A program made the position numbers and the translations under genes. Below, piece after piece: positions 20,401-33,112 of a stretch of 64,000 nt of DNA (the stretch's first letter is position 1; every line of letters starts with the position of its first letter). The DNA comes from Antedon mediterranea (taxonomy: Eukaryota > Echinodermata > Crinoidea > Comatulida > Antedonidae), in contig NC_092679.1 in assembly GCF_964355755.1 (NCBI RefSeq), positions 22,258,432 to 22,322,431 of the forward strand, written 5' to 3'. The notes beneath the pieces were generated by a model. It did no database searches. It was not told the origin of the DNA and worked only from the letters and a program-made list of their open reading frames with translations.

Positions 20401-23400
20401 AAACGGTAACTATTTTTTGTCGGGTTGCTCATTCCTATAATAATTTATATTAAAAAGTTTTCTTATGTCGATATTTTTATTTGTACTGCAATACTTTTAT
20501 TGTCTTTAAATGTCATTTTTAATTATATAAATCTGTTTGTTCTCCTTGTTCTTTTTTATGTAAATCAAATATATATTTTATGGCGATCCTGTATTGGTGT
20601 TTTTCTTTAAATAAATAATAAAAAAATAAATAAATTATTTCTGTGATTGAAAAAAATGAAAAAAATACAAGAACTATATATGTTCAGAGACTTTGTTAAC
20701 ATTGGTGGGAAAAACTACTGTCAAATATATTTTGTTGGAAAAAGTCATACTGACTACCAAACAAATTGAATCACAGTCGTTCCTCTCCGTCCAAATCCGT
20801 CAATTAAATAAATATAAATCTCGGAAAGAACAATGAAATATCACTTTGTTTTCAATACGACAGCCACATGGTTCAACTAATTACTTAGCATTTTCAATTT
20901 CCTCTCTGGTTAGTTTTACAAGATTCTTTCCAATTAGTGTCACTCTGTTTTCTTACAAGTCGACGTTAGTTTCCAACTGTTTAAATTCCGCACTCTTGAA
21001 TTGTAAGAATTCCGATGAAAGAAAATTGGATTTGTTGACTGCCGCAGGCCATGAATCGCAATTATTAAATTGAATTGAAATTTCATAACAGACATTTATT
21101 GTAGGATATTGTATGAATTCAGTATATTTTCATTTTCACAAAAATGACTATTAAAAACAAAAAAAACATAATGAACATTTTTAGAACAAAGATTTTTAAA
21201 TAATCAATTGTTTTAGGCAAATGTTAATTGGTTGTTTTTCTAACTTTGGGGCATGGTCTATGTTGTTTGTGAATAAATTAAAATCTATGATTGGAAGAGA
21301 GTTTAAAAAAATGAAAATCAGAAAGAAGTAAACACGATCAGAGTTATCACGTACGAAGGACAAACCTTTAGAAACAACTGAAAAAACTAATTAAAGTAAC
21401 TATCAAGATAACAAGTAAAAAAATAGTATTCTGGATAGGATTACAGAAATTGACAGTGTTTACGGAATCGAAAATCAAGAAGGGCAAGTTGTCTCATTTT
21501 GCACGATGATTGAAGACACACCAAGTTCAATCATGCATGACAGACGATCTATTTTGAAAAAAAATACAAGCTAAATTAACGTTTGTAAAGTTGAAACGAG
21601 AAAATATATGTATCTATTTTATCTAGAGAAATCATTAATTGCAAATGCATTCAAGGTATACTACTTTAAGAAATTATGTGTAATTTTCTTTAAAATAAAG
21701 ATGTTACTATAAGTATAAATTTGTAATAAAATTGAGAATGAAATTTTTTAAAAACCCATGAATTTTATTCTTTCTTTAAATTGTTTTCAGGGATAAAAAT
21801 TGACTTTGTTATAATAATAATATGAATTACAAAACCTTTACTACAGTGAACCTCTATTAAGGGGACATCTTCAGGACCCAACGAAGTGTCCCTTAATTAA
21901 AGGTGTCCCTTCAATAAGGGTTGGTCATATAGTGTTAAAACGTTTTATTTATCCCCTCGTTCAATTTTACAGAAAATTGTCCACTAAAGAGGAGTGTTCA
22001 AAATGAAAAGTTCTACTACAATTGCAACAAATCGAACTAGCCAAAAAAATCTACTAGCATTAATAGCAAGTAAGCACATTTTCGCAAATTAATTACAAAA
22101 AGTTGAATTTGCAGAAATTTTCAGATTATAAGCCTCTTCAAAGTCTATTTCTTAACAAATTAAAACTAGCCAACATTAACTATAACTAAATTTTCAACTA
22201 GCAAATTGCGTAAAAAAAAATTATAGAAATAATTTCATCACAATGATCGTACAGAAAAGCTACATCTGGAGTATTTCACCATAATAGAATATTATTTGTT
22301 TTTCGCTACAATCCTGACATTGAACCGCTGGATAAGCTTGTGGCGTTTAGACTGAACAAGAATCATAATTGATGTTTACATTGCATCACCCAACACCGGA
22401 GTAAATTACCCGGGGCATTCGCGAGCTCGACAGGAACTTGAAACAGCCTTTAACTTCCACTCATCACAGTTGCTTCTTCAGATGTCGCTAAAATGTTCTC
22501 CTGAGGAGCGAGATAGCTAAAGAAAACATAACTGTCATCAAGGTAGTCATCGTTTCATTTCGCACTTGCCGAGGTTTGCTGTCACCCCGGGGGTCTCCCC
22601 GGGGATCCAATTAGGGTTCTGGTACTTTAACAGGGGTGGCATAGCAGTGATTGTGACTGATAGAATTCCTCGCTGGTACAAGTCAGTCAAATTATAAAGA
22701 TACAGATGCATGGCTTTGATGAAGTTGAAGTGTTGCAAAGTTTAATATATTGATAAAGTGATGTTTTGAAATCAAATCATAAACCTAGCTTTAATCTTTA
22801 TCAATTGATAGCGCATACGCAATCCAAAGAGCATACCTTTTGGCAAATGGTCAGAAAAGAAATAAATGGTCAGTAAAAAAAGAAGATGGTCAATAAAAAA
22901 ATGATAAAGAGTATTGATAGGTTTCGAACGCGAACGCTAACGCTACAGGCAGGCCAGGAGACTGAGCACAGACCGCTCAGCTATCCGACTAACTTACAAT
23001 GGAGTGATATCATAACCGCTTACTCTAATCAAACATAGATTGCGCATCGATCATCGTACTATTGATCGTCGTATTATTGATCGCGTCAAACGGACCACCG
23101 TGTTTGATAACTTTGTATTGTTCAACATACATTGTAATAATAATATCGTGAGGTAATTTCCCGATTGATCGTAATCAAAACGGTACTGGGTATGGTCTAC
23201 TAGTTTTTCTGCTCCCAACCAGTACATCCATTCATAGAAGCTTTGATGAAGTAAGCCTACCTGGTGGTGGCCATAGAACGGTCCCGAGATAACGACTATA
23301 CTTCGGCTTTAGTCGATAGAAGATTGAATAAATTGTTAGAGATAGAGTACACGATGTTATGATTATGTGTAGATATGTGATTTGTTCTTTTTATTCAAAT

Positions 23401-26400
23401 GATGTTATGTATTTAATGAATTTGAATACGATCAATCGGGAAATTACCTCACGACGTAATAATGTTACATAATTATTATTTTTCTTTTAATAAATTCAAA
23501 TAAATAAAGAATACTAAATAATAATAAATCTATATTAAAGCAAAACAAGTTTGAAAATACAAAAAGTGAAATTTATTTACAGTTAATAAATTATGGTATA
23601 ATTTAACTTTGAGTAATTTAAATTAAAAATTTTTATTTTAAATACAATAATATTTCTCAAATTTAAAATTAGCTAATGCCTATATAATTATTAATTTATT
23701 TACAAAATAAACGGGAAAAACACCCTTGCTTCAATTATATGTCATTTGAGACATTCAATATTTACTAATTAGTAAACATTAACAAATGTTACTGTTTTGA
23801 CATTTGACAAACATTCAGAGTATGTCTTGGTATGCTGATAACATTCTAACAATAATTTATTATACACTTCCACACATTACTAAGTTTTGATCATAGAGAT
23901 AATATCTCTATGGTTTTAATAAATCCCTAGAGATTGTGGAATACAGTAGCTACGTTTTAAATTGATTGTAAAATATAATATAACCTCTATTAAGGGAACA
24001 CCTTCAGACAATGTGACCTCTTACAAGGTGTTCCTGAATAGGAGTTGGCCGTTTTTCTTTAATGTAAAAACATTACTGTATATATTCCCCTTGTTCTTTT
24101 CAAAGGAAAGTGTCCCGTTAATAGAGGTGTCCCTGAATAGGGTGTCCCAATGGATGAGTTACTATAATTATTTTGTAAATTTTAAACTTTAACTTCAATT
24201 TCTCATTTTCTTTTCTCAGGAAAATGTCCCATTAATAGGTGTCCCTGAATAGCATGTCCCAATTTTAACTTTATCTTATATTTCTTTTTTTTTTTACCTT
24301 TTTTGTACAATATTTATAGTTTTTAGAAAGTTTGTACACTTTTATAAATTAGTATCGTCATTTTATTGTTGGGTGTGTCCCATAAAATTACCTTACGCTG
24401 GTTTTATAATCTTCTGAATTTTTATATATTTTTATTTGCTTTCATTTTGTGTACCTTCATTGCAATTCTTATAAAGTTTTAAATTGCACATACTTTATAA
24501 ATTGTTATACAGTATTTTTAATGTTACTCCATTGCTGAGGGCCAATAAAATACTCATGTTGACTGGGTCAACTTCTTAAATTTTGGTTTTTAATTATTAA
24601 ATAAATAAATACATTGCACACCAACACCAAATTACCAAAGGGCATAATGAGCGTTCTGGAAATAATAATACAAGCTATGAATATCTAAAATACTAAATCA
24701 TAAATCAAAATTATTATCATGTTCAAATCAACATTGTCTGACGTCAATAATGCTGAGCATGTGTGATGAGTAAATTATTTTATTCAAATTCTGTTACTCA
24801 AATGTTAAACTTTCTTCGACAACAGCTGATAAAAGTAATTGATGTATATTATTATTATTGCTATAAAAATATAATTTAATGCGAGCACATGGCCCAACAG
24901 AATAATAACCATGACCTTTTAATGAACCTCTAAATTATGATAATAAAAATATCATAATGTAATATATATTTATTCTAGTCCATTTCAAGCATGTACTGTA
25001 TGAGAAAATAAAGATGCGAGTTAAACATTATAACATTGTAAAAACAAGAGCACAAGTCCAGTCATTTCCAGAAGAGACGAGATTAAAATAAAAGCACTCA
25101 GAAACTGAGTGAAGTACTTGGCCAGATGTTTTGTAAGTATTTACCTATGTACACTGGCATTTTCAGAATGATAACTTGAGAATTGTAGGCATTATCATGC
25201 TAACAAACAAACAAAGCAAGTACAAAATTCTATTTTGCTAAGTAATAATTTGTTATCACCTTTTACTGGTCGTACAATGAACAGTAATATTAAAAGAAAC
25301 AGAATATTGATATGAAAGGCAGTGTTATAAATGTAAATACAGTATATAAGTTTTATTGCGTAAAAAGTAAAAGAATATGTTCATTCTTACTTATACGAGC
25401 AAGTGAGTGGCTGAGCGGTTAAAACTATGGAACTGTAATACGTAGCCATAAAATCAGCAGGGGTTCGAGCCTCACTCACTCCATGGTTCTGGTGGTAGAA
25501 CAAGTCTTCTCGGATAAAGATTATAAACTGTAAGTCCAGTGTCAAACAAAATGTGCACTTTAAAGAACCTACTACATTATTCGAGACAAGTAGGTGGTTA
25601 CCCCGGTGTACTAGTTCACACAGCCACAACTTTGCATTGATTTACTAGCTGCATTATGGGAGTACGTTGTTTGATCCAAAAAAATGACTGGGGTAATAAT
25701 GTTCAGCGCTTAGAGGTTTAATCCAGGATATTATATCATTATTATTATTACTTGGAAAGTAGGCCTTCTAGTAGGCCTCCTACTTCCGTAATAATCAATT
25801 TGTTGATTGTGGAACTTTTACGACGATGAAGAAATACTAGTAGTGAGTACCCGATGGCAATAACACAATATGTATGCCAATTGATAGACGATTTAAGTAG
25901 AGTCATTGACAAAATTATATTTCATTGAAGATTAAATACACATTTTTATATAATAACATAATGATAATACAATGAATGTTTAATGAGTTTAATATAGGTC
26001 ACAATTTTCAAGTCATGAAATAGTAATAATAGTATTGTAATATAATAATATATGTAAAAATAATATATGTAAAAATAATGTAATATTATAATATAATAAT
26101 ATTGGCACAGGTTCAAGTCCAGTGAAGTAGCAGAGTGGTTAGGACATAGGAATAATATCGGCAAAGGTTCAAGTCATTCTTTGATCATAGACCTGGTGGT
26201 AGGACACACCACAATTAACTTGGTATGTCATCTTTCAGAAAGAGTAGAAGGTTGAAGCATTTTTTTCAGTAAGTTCCAGTTCGGACCTTGTCATGGTGTC
26301 AATCAACCCTAGAGTGGGCTAAAAGATGATTATATTGTATGTTTTTCATATACTCACCATTGTTAGAAGTAAGGGGAGTGTGGCAGCTACTAAGAACCCG

Positions 26401-29400
26401 TCCAATCGCATTCCAAGCCAAACCCATAATCCTTTCACCTAAAATGAAAAATTATACATGCATATCATTCAGAAACTGTGTTTTACTCAAGTTTGTTAGC
26501 ACCAAAGACTTTTTACTTATGCTGGATGACATGATGTACATGGTAAACGTATGCGCTCATCATTCGGAAACTGAGTACTGAGTACTGAAGTGTCTTAACA
26601 CTAAAGAATCGTATGATGATAGATGATGTGTTCTGCATGGGCAACATTATGTGCTCATCCTTCAAAAACTGGGTACTGAGTACTACAGTGTGTTAACACC
26701 AAAGAATCGTTATGTATGCTAATGTAGATGACTTGCATGGACAACATTATGCGCTCATCATTCAGAAACTGGGTTAGAGTAACCCTAAAGTTTGTAAGCA
26801 CCACCAAAGACTCTTTAAGTATGTTTCTAGATGACTTAGTCTGCATGGGCAACATAAACTTATCATTCAGAAACCAGGTTAGAGTACTAAAGTGTGTTAA
26901 CACCAAATAGATCTACTTTCAACTCCTAGCAATTACAGTATATCCAAAATATAACAACAAAGAGAGTGGATTCTTGGAGTTACAGAACAATCCCCGCTGT
27001 GTGATAGTGCATGCAATGTTTGTTTTAAATCATCAACACAAACAGTATAAAAAACAAAAGCAAAATATTACAGAACCTGCAAGTTACTGTTTATCCATAA
27101 CAAAAAGCTAATAATAATTTATTTTTAATTTAAACTTAAGCTCTGTCTACACTATCATCAAACTTGATATGACAACAAAATGTGATGTTCCCATATATAG
27201 ACATAATGTCATATCACTGCCATATTTGGGCATATCACTACCATATTTGGGCATATCACTGTCATATTTGGGCATATCACTATCATCATATTTGGGCATA
27301 TCACTGTCATATTTAGGCACATCACACTACTTTGACTTTGTAGACAGAGCTTAAGAAACTAGATTCAAAACGAAATCAAATGCAATTACACAGGAACGTG
27401 CAACCAAAATACAAATAAATCCGATACACGGATTATGGTAACAGAGATGTAGGAAGAACAAGGCCACACAATCGGTTACAAGGCTGTGTGTAACATGATG
27501 GCCCGATGCTTGGCAGGTGCCTAGCTATCGCACCAATAAAATAAATGGATATATGTAGGCCCACCTGGTCCTAAAATTGCTGAAATGTTGTCACAAGTTG
27601 TCTGCTCTATTACAGGTCACTTTATGATTTAAAAACGTTCCTATTATCATCCCTCTATCTAACCTTGTGTAAAGATTCACTGTGCGTATAAGAGCAATAA
27701 CTTCAACAGTTATGTTATTACTACTAATAGACGTAAATTTCAGTTCAATTAGAGGATATATCATATTGATGATAACATAACATTCTTTGGTAGATGAGTG
27801 ATAGGTAGATTTTGGACTGATGAGTTTAAAACAGGTGGGAACACAAGAAGTTATGAGGATATTAAAGACTGTGGCATTTTGTGAACGTGATTTTAAGTTA
27901 CGATAATTGGCCCTAATTTTACTCTATATCTTTAATAGTATCAAAGTTTTAGGAATGTTGTTAATGATAACATTATTATCAGTAGGTAGCTTGAGAAGAA
28001 TACTGATAGAAATAATAAACAGGATGAATGGTTTAGTCATATGATTTAGAGAAGCTTAAGTTGGGTAGATGAGGGTGATATGAGTAGGGGAGATGAGGGC
28101 GATATAAGTAGGGTGGCAGAAGGAGATTGAGTTATGCTTAAGTTGAGGAATACCAAGGGAGTTTAAGTTGGTGGTGTAGAGTGAGCTGTACTGGAATTAA
28201 GTGAGGTGAGGAATCTTGTGTTGAGGGGTACCAAGCTTGAGTTGGGGTTGCTGAAGGAGCTTGAAGGGATCACTGATGGTGAATCTCAAACTTTATGTGA
28301 CAAATAAATGTGCTCATATATGGACTTATCACTACCATATTTGGGCACATCAGACTTTTTTTGTCAAACAAGTTTGATAGAGTAGACAGAGCTTAGAGAT
28401 GGTGAGAGAGTTGTGGTTGTATAGGTTGTAGCCAGAGATAAAAAAATAGGTTTTTTAAACATACTGTAATTTTTAATAATTTGTATATAACTTGTCTGGC
28501 TCATGCTGGCCATGGGGTGAGCTGATTGAGCTGTAGTTGTGGGTGATGAGAGATCTTAAACAATCGAATGGTTATTAAGGGTGGATACACGACTTGATTA
28601 ATAATAATAATAATATAACAATTTATATAGCGCACATATCCACTAAAAGTCCTCAAGGCGCTAATCACAACACTGTTTGTTTATGCTTCATTAATACCAT
28701 ATGCCTCAGCAAAAAGGTATGATTTTAATGATTTTTTAAAAGAATTAATTGTATGGCAATGCCTAATCCATTCAAGAATGTCATTCCACAGACGCGGAGC
28801 ATTAATAGAAAAAGCACGATCTCCAAACGAGTGGTGAGATTTCGGTTGAAATAAAGGCAACTTATTATTGGATCGTATTACATTAAAATTACATTTAGGA
28901 GAGTATACTGTAAGCCCAGCATATCAGTCACATACTCATCATGAGCAATTCCATTAATAACTTGAAAACAATTAACAATATTTTTAAAACAGTTCTATCT
29001 ATGTTTAATAGGCAGCCAATGTAACTCTTTTAAGGTGCCTGTAATATGCGAAAATTTGGGCAAGTTAGTTACAAATAAAAATTAGAAGAAAAAAGTCAAA
29101 ATGGGAACACATAACACTTATACAGACAGTATGCTTACTTGTTGGTCCTTGCTCGTCGGTTGTCCTAGATACAGTAATAAAATAGGTGCAATGATACAGA
29201 CTATAATGACAGCTGCTATTCTCCTTTTGACAGTTTTTGGGTGGTCCCTGAAAAATAATTGAAATTTTATTATTTAAATAAATCTTAATTATTAATCAAA
29301 GAAAGGATTAATTTAATATATTATTAATAATTATCAGGTCTATCTATTTGTCAAGGAAGTCTATTTCTTTAAATATAATAACAATTGTTGGACGTTCAAC

Positions 29401-29709
29401 AAACAGGTAATAGTTTAGTCTGAAAGTACCGTATGACTTTCCGGAAAACTTCGGACGAAACGTCCCTGCTTCAGCACGCTCACAAACACAAAGACACAGC
29501 CAAACATGCCTACCGCACATGCTTGGCCTACGATTTTGAAGTATGTATTTCACATTGTAAAACAACTATTAAAAGGAAACAAGTTACCTTGGAAGTTTTA
29601 TGCCACATACATATAGACTGCTGACGTAAATGATTGCCAAAAGAAGACAATAAACGATAGAAATTACTTCAGATTCACATTCGAAAATTACCTCCATGGT
29701 GGCTGCCAT
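14423..29709 (-). CDS. RCE1: CAAX prenyl endopeptidase RCE1
   Basis: RCE1 is the ER multipass protease that removes the last three residues of prenylated CAAX proteins such as Ras. Exons in coding order are 29588-29709, 29139-29247, 26358-26438, 19379-19442, 18651-18712, 16511-16619, 15524-15592, 14880-14942 and 14423-14622. All phases agree and give 292 residues. Catalytic motifs are present: SEEFVFR (E151, E152, R156), AHAHH (H184-H187) and CHTFCN (H236, N240), with hydrophobic helices between. [11 protein letters not shown] at the N-terminus and DHPKTVKRR after the first junction fit the family. I chose the ATG at 29709 because it has a strong context (acaaaATGGC); an in-frame ATG at 29796 would add 29 hydrophobic residues. 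The stop lies inside the 74-bp array. Confidence 0.95.
15391..15512. repeat. Family A MITE abutting RCE1 exon 7
   Basis: The left arm TTAAGCTCTGTCTACACT and the inner GTGATGTGCCCATATATGG are present, but the right arm is lost. The repeat ends about 11 bases from the 5' splice site of exon 7. Confidence 0.7.
15808..16255. repeat. ATGATGATAT microsatellite
   Basis: About 450 bases of mixed ATG and ATATG units in RCE1 intron 6. The minus strand is open as a His/Ile/Ser/Tyr run, which is an artefact of the repeat. Confidence 0.9.
16850..17296. repeat. 45-bp minisatellite in RCE1 intron 5
   Basis: Units of 43-45 bases with TTGGTGTGGGGAGGCTATCA and TAGTTGACTGACCGATAGTC; six to seven copies run to about 17146. 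A further pair lies at about 17229-17296, after an 80-base insert. The insert (AATTATACCTTTTGTACTAA to GAACATACATTA) is itself duplicated near 18449-18530. Confidence 0.85.
18067..18233. repeat. Family A MITE, RCE1 intron 5
   Basis: A full copy: AAGCTCTGTCTACACTATCA at the left, CTGTAGACAGAGTTT at the right, with inner arms GATGTGCCCAAATATGG and ATTTGGGCACATCAC. Confidence 0.85.
18778..19100. repeat. Family D interspersed repeat
   Basis: It starts CATTTGATTGGAGAATTGTG and GGTCACATGATATTCAATAA, and ends with AATGGAACAAATAATTTCAT. Related text occurs at 3189-3480, 55418-55520 and 58510-58800. Confidence 0.65.
22914..23003 (-). repeat. tRNA-derived relic
   Basis: On the minus strand, GATAGCTGAGCGGTCTGTGC resembles an A box region of a class II tRNA and CGTTCGAAACC a degenerate B box. 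There is no matched acceptor stem, so a SINE head is likelier than a tRNA gene. Confidence 0.5.
23147..23453. mobile_element. MITE-like element with 27-bp perfect terminal inverted repeats
   Basis: The 27 bases at 23147-23173 (CGTGAGGTAATTTCCCGATT onward) are repeated exactly in inverse orientation at 23427-23453. The 253 bases between hold no coding sequence. GTAATAAT occurs just outside each end, but not directly adjacent, so a target duplication is unproven. Confidence 0.65.
23985..24265. repeat. Family C TGTCCC/AATAGGGG interspersed repeat
   Basis: CCTCTATTAAGGGAACACC, GTTCCTGAATAGGAGTTGG, GTCCCGTTAATAGAGGTGTC and CCCTGAATAGGGTGTCCC follow one another. Similar text occurs near 1916-1985, 5820-6030, 6843-6905, 12605-12650, 13235-13365, 21840-22020, 47398-47590, 50400-50600, 55025-55065, 56065-56100 and 57180-57215. 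There are no clear ends; it behaves as a dispersed short motif in direct and inverted pairs. Confidence 0.7.
25390..25750 (+). repeat. tRNA-headed SINE, fullest copy
   Basis: The A box GTGGCTGAGCGG and B box GGGTTCGAGCC define the head. The body has TTCTCGGATAAAGATTATAA and ACTAGCTGCATTATGGGAGT, and the tail AGCGCTTAGAGGTTTAATCC is followed by an ATT microsatellite. The GCGCTT plus ATT tail resembles the 3' end of the LINE at 28594, which is how SINEs borrow LINE reverse transcriptase. Confidence 0.75.
26108..26335 (+). repeat. Divergent tRNA-headed SINE
   Basis: GTAGCAGAGTGGTTAGGACA and AAAGGTTCAAGTC match A and B boxes; GACCTGGTGGTAGGACAC follows. It ends about 20 bases from RCE1 exon 3. 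Confidence 0.5.
26455..26912. repeat. Imperfect tandem repeat of about 110 bp
   Basis: Four divergent units with CATCATTCAGAAACTG, TTAACACCAAAGA and GATGACTTGCATGGACAACA. Open frames on both strands here are by-products of the repetition. Confidence 0.75.
27136..27353. repeat. Family A MITE with internal expansion
   Basis: Both ends are intact (TTAAGCTCTGTCTACACTAT and TGTAGACAGAGCTTAA). The centre has five or six copies of a 20-base CATATTTGGGCATATCACTR unit, so the inner arm has been amplified. Confidence 0.85.
28284..28396. repeat. Family A MITE, left end eroded
   Basis: AAACTTTATGTGACAAATAA, an inner TGGGCACATCAGAC and the right end GAGTAGACAGAGCTTA are visible. Confidence 0.7.
28594..29060 (-). 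pseudogene. 5'-truncated CR1/L2-type LINE, minus orientation
   Basis: On the minus strand a short frame reads [20 protein letters not shown], then an [14 protein letters not shown] stretch and a stop. This is the usual C-terminal end of CR1/L2-like reverse transcriptase proteins. It is followed by GCGCTATATAAATTGTTA and an ATT microsatellite. The rest of the element is missing. Confidence 0.75.
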
Positions 29710-30000
29710 TTTGTAAACAAATAGTTTGAAAAGTGGTGGCGCTATAATGGCTGAATATAGGATCAGAATAAGAATTGTTATAGTCTGAAAAGCCATTTAG
29801 TGTTTAGTTACTAAAAAAACTAAAACTAATCAATGAAAACAATGTTTTGGTACAATTATTTTGGATCTATTGGGAGATAAAGTCGTGAGATAATCACTGA
29901 CAGAGCTGACGGTGGAAAAAAATCCTCTCCACGGCAACGGCGGCCACCAGCAGCTGCTACGAGAATAAAAATACCGCACAAACAATTATTAGTGACAAAT
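29710..30000. promoter_or_regulatory. Putative RCE1 promoter and 5' UTR
   Basis: The region immediately upstream of the chosen RCE1 ATG, with GC-richer text (CGGCAACGGCGGCCACCAGC) near 29930. No TATA box or defined start site is seen. Assignment is by position only. Confidence 0.35.
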
Positions 30001-31330
30001 GAAAGTTTTGTTTACATTTGTTTTTTCCATCGTTCTCAGAAGTTCATTATCATTAATCAAAGACAATAACCGTCAAGTTATAATAAACAGGCTTTTTCGG
30101 AGCTCTAACCATGTCGTGACACACCACCACAACTTGTATTTTACTGCACGCGTTCATTTATGTACAATCACGCGCGCGTACAATATCATTATCAACAAGT
30201 AAACTCGCGCGTGTTAATTGTGCGGAAACATAATTATCAATACAATTTAAAGTCAAAAAGTGAACGCACGCGTGTTATCAATAAAATAATTTATTGCAAA
30301 TTTTACAATATCTTAGTAGGCCTATACTTTATTTTTAATATCGGCGGCGGAGATGACGGTGCATGTCAGAATGTATTAAACATTAGTATCAATTAATAGA
30401 GCATGTCATCAAATGAAAACATTATTAAATACATTTATTAATCTCGTCACTATCCTGATAAATAGGTATAAGTTTCTCTCCTGGTGATTTAGGGAATTGC
30501 ATTGGTTGTCATAATTCTTTGGATTCTATACGATGCTTGACTTTCGTAGGCTGGGAGTCTTTTAAGTACATACCGGTGGAATGTTAAGAATTACGGCCAC
30601 GTTCATGATTGCTTGTTAATTAAACAGAGCTTAGCGGAGCACAGGGGCGATGACAAGTCGCCCGATTCACATGCCTTCATTCACCTCCGTTCGCGTGCAG
30701 TGCGCGAGCCACTGGCCTACGTCTTAACCCCGCTTGATGTTTACAGAGCGATGCCAAGCCAAGCATACGCAGCACCGGAATTTCTTCCGTGGCGTTGCCC
30801 TTGGCTGTTGCCTGGTAATTTAAACAAAAATGAAAAAGATTAAAAGTGGCATGCGTAGAAGCCCGCTTGGACGTGTTTCATGTGGATTGCGGGCTATTTC
30901 GTTAACAAGCATGTTACCGCGATTAATTAGGTTATAATCCGGCAAACGATTCTGTATTAAATAACACAGTATGTAATTCTCGCGCGTTCGACCTACTGTA
31001 CCGCTCTCAGCTGTCACAAGTCAATAAGCAAAATTCTCAGGCGCCGAGGTTATACTTCTTTAATAAGCACAACGAACACACATGTTTCCGCCTTGTGGAA
31101 AATAGTTCTAGAAACATTAAAATACCACCAACAATCAATATAAACAAATTATCTCCAAATATAATATATAACATCATAACATTTCGTGATTACAAACGAA
31201 GGTTCACGTCGTTCTCTGTGATCCAATGTCGTCACCGCGACCAAATGTGGATCCAATAAAACAACTTTTGCCAAACCAAACCCAACGCATGCGAATTACG
31301 GTACGTCATTACTTCGAAAAAACTGTTAAC

Positions 31331-31860
31331 CCGTAGAGACGTAGACGCAACAAGTGAGTAGCGATACTGACGTAGCACAGGGAATAGCGCAACGTAAAGT
31401 AATTTGACCAATCACAATTAGCGATGGATTATTCGAACAGTCGCTTATCTTGCGTTGCGTCTCTAGTGAGACAAAGTTAAGCGTGGTTCCCACTACAGCG
31501 TGGTTCCCGCTAGCGACGCAACGCAAGGACGTAACGCAACGCAAGTGAATTGACCAATCACAAGCGATGGCTTATTCGCTTGTGATTGCTAACTGTCTAT
31601 AACTTCGCTTGTCATTGGTTAAAACGCTTGCGTTGCGTTTACGTCCCTGCGTTACGTTCTAGTGGGAACCAAGCTTTACTGTCTATAACTTCGCTTTTCA
31701 TTGGTTAAAACGCTTACGTTGCGTTTAAGCAAGGCACTGTTCTAATAATCCATTGCCTGTGATTGAGCGTTAGGTCCTTGCGTTGCGTCTCTAGTGGGAC
31801 TAAGCTTACGTTGCGCTTACGGCCTTGCGTTGTGTCTCTGTGAAGATAGAACCAAGCTTT
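31331..31860. repeat. Cluster of three family B MITEs
   Basis: Adjacent palindromic copies carry GACCAATCACAAGCGATGG and GTCATTGGTTAAAACGCTTG arms between TGGTTCCCAC-type ends. The outer copies are worn; the middle one (31479-31677) is most complete. Confidence 0.75.
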
Positions 31861-32435
31861 AGTCCCAGGTCGTCGTAAAATCCGCGCGACGGAATGATCG
31901 ATCATGGTATAAAAACACGATGCACAAGTAGGCCTACTCATTCTAATGTTGTATAGGCATATCTAGGATAAAGTCTACATAGTAAAATCAACTGCCGTAG
32001 CCGGACTATCAAGATCTAGATCCCTATCACAGATATTCATCGACGCATAATGTAGAAAGGAGTTGAATTATTCAGACGGAATGTTACTTTGTGATCATTT
32101 AGCTAATTAAGTTCCTAATAGCACGCGCCAAAAATGTCAATACATCTAAGAGAAAACAACTTACAGCATAATAGTCAGTTTGTTTATTTTCGTGACTTAA
32201 AAGTATGTGTCTATAGGCTGGTGATGATAATTTAACCCTTAACAAAAGTGATCGGACGTGCTTTCAAAACACGCGTTTTAAAATTGCGTTGTACATTGTT
32301 ATCCACACGGAAACCGGTTTAATAACGGTTCTTGGCGATCGAGACCGTGAAAAAATTGGGTGTATGAACCCGTACCTGCTCAATTGAAACGGGTAACTTT
32401 TGACGAGTATTCGTACGTTCAATAATACTGATGCT

Positions 32436-32648
32436 GGGGAAATTGACCAATCACAAGTGAAAGTTCGAATAATCTATAGCTTGTGATCACTTAAGCCGAT
32501 TTTCCACTTTCATGTTTCCATCTTCCAAATACTCTCTACGCATGCGTATAAGCGGACGCTATCGATTTGCGCAAACAAATTCGCCTTGTGAAAAATCGGG
32601 TTTACGTTGCGTCTAGGTCCTTGCGTTGCGTCCTAGTGGGAACCAAGT
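32436..32648. repeat. Degraded family B MITE
   Basis: The left arm TTGACCAATCACAAGTGAAA is present. The right arm runs TTACGTTGCGTCTAGGTCCT to GTGGGAACCAAG, with unrelated sequence between. Confidence 0.6.
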
Positions 32649-32955
32649 ACGATTGAGTGTCATCAGTACTCTTCTTGTGAGGGAAATAAAATGATTATTA
32701 TTAATAATTAAGACATAAAGTCTGTGTAAATAAATAACAATATTTGAGAGCCTTGTTCACTAAGAGTATTTATACATGCAATGTATGTCAAACTCCCAAA
32801 AGACCCGTCAGAATAATAAAGTCTGGTGTTTAAATACTTCATCATCGAACATTATGCACCTGCAAGTTAGCCACAACAAATGTCATAGCAGATCGTAGTA
32901 ATAGTGTATACTTGTATTCGCGTAACCGTTTATCATTTATTATTAAAAGCACTTT

Positions 32956-33101
32956 AAGCTTGGTTCCCACTAGAACGTAACGCGGACGTACACCCAATAA
33001 TATTAACCAATGACAAAGCGACCAATTCTGATAATCCATTGCTTTTGATTGGTCAAATTGCGCTTACGTCCTTGCATTGCGTCCTCGTGGGAACCAAGCT
33101 T
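32956..33101. repeat. Family B MITE
   Basis: AGCTTGGTTCCCACTAGAAC at the left and CGTGGGAACCAAGCTT at the right surround TTAACCAATGACAAAGCGA and TTTTGATTGGTCAA. Confidence 0.8.
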
Positions 33102-33112
33102 AAGCGAACAAC

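Larger units (their letters stand above)
19443..26357 (-). other. RCE1 intron 3 (6.9 kb)
   Basis: Non-coding apart from repeats. It holds family C words (21840-22020, 23985-24265), a locally GC-richer block (22370-22740) that I do not recognise, a tRNA-like relic (22914-23003), an element with a 27-bp perfect inverted pair (23147-23453) and SINEs (25390-25750, about 26108-26330). No spliced coding exon was seen. Confidence 0.6.

Noticed and set aside
26655-26910. Frames on both strands with FRNWVRV or FLNDKFM repeats
   Set aside because: By-products of the 110-bp imperfect tandem repeat next to RCE1 exon 3.
29999-30202. 67-residue frame with a signal-peptide-like start
   Set aside because: The hydrophobic start is AT-driven and the rest has no pattern; kept only as a mention.
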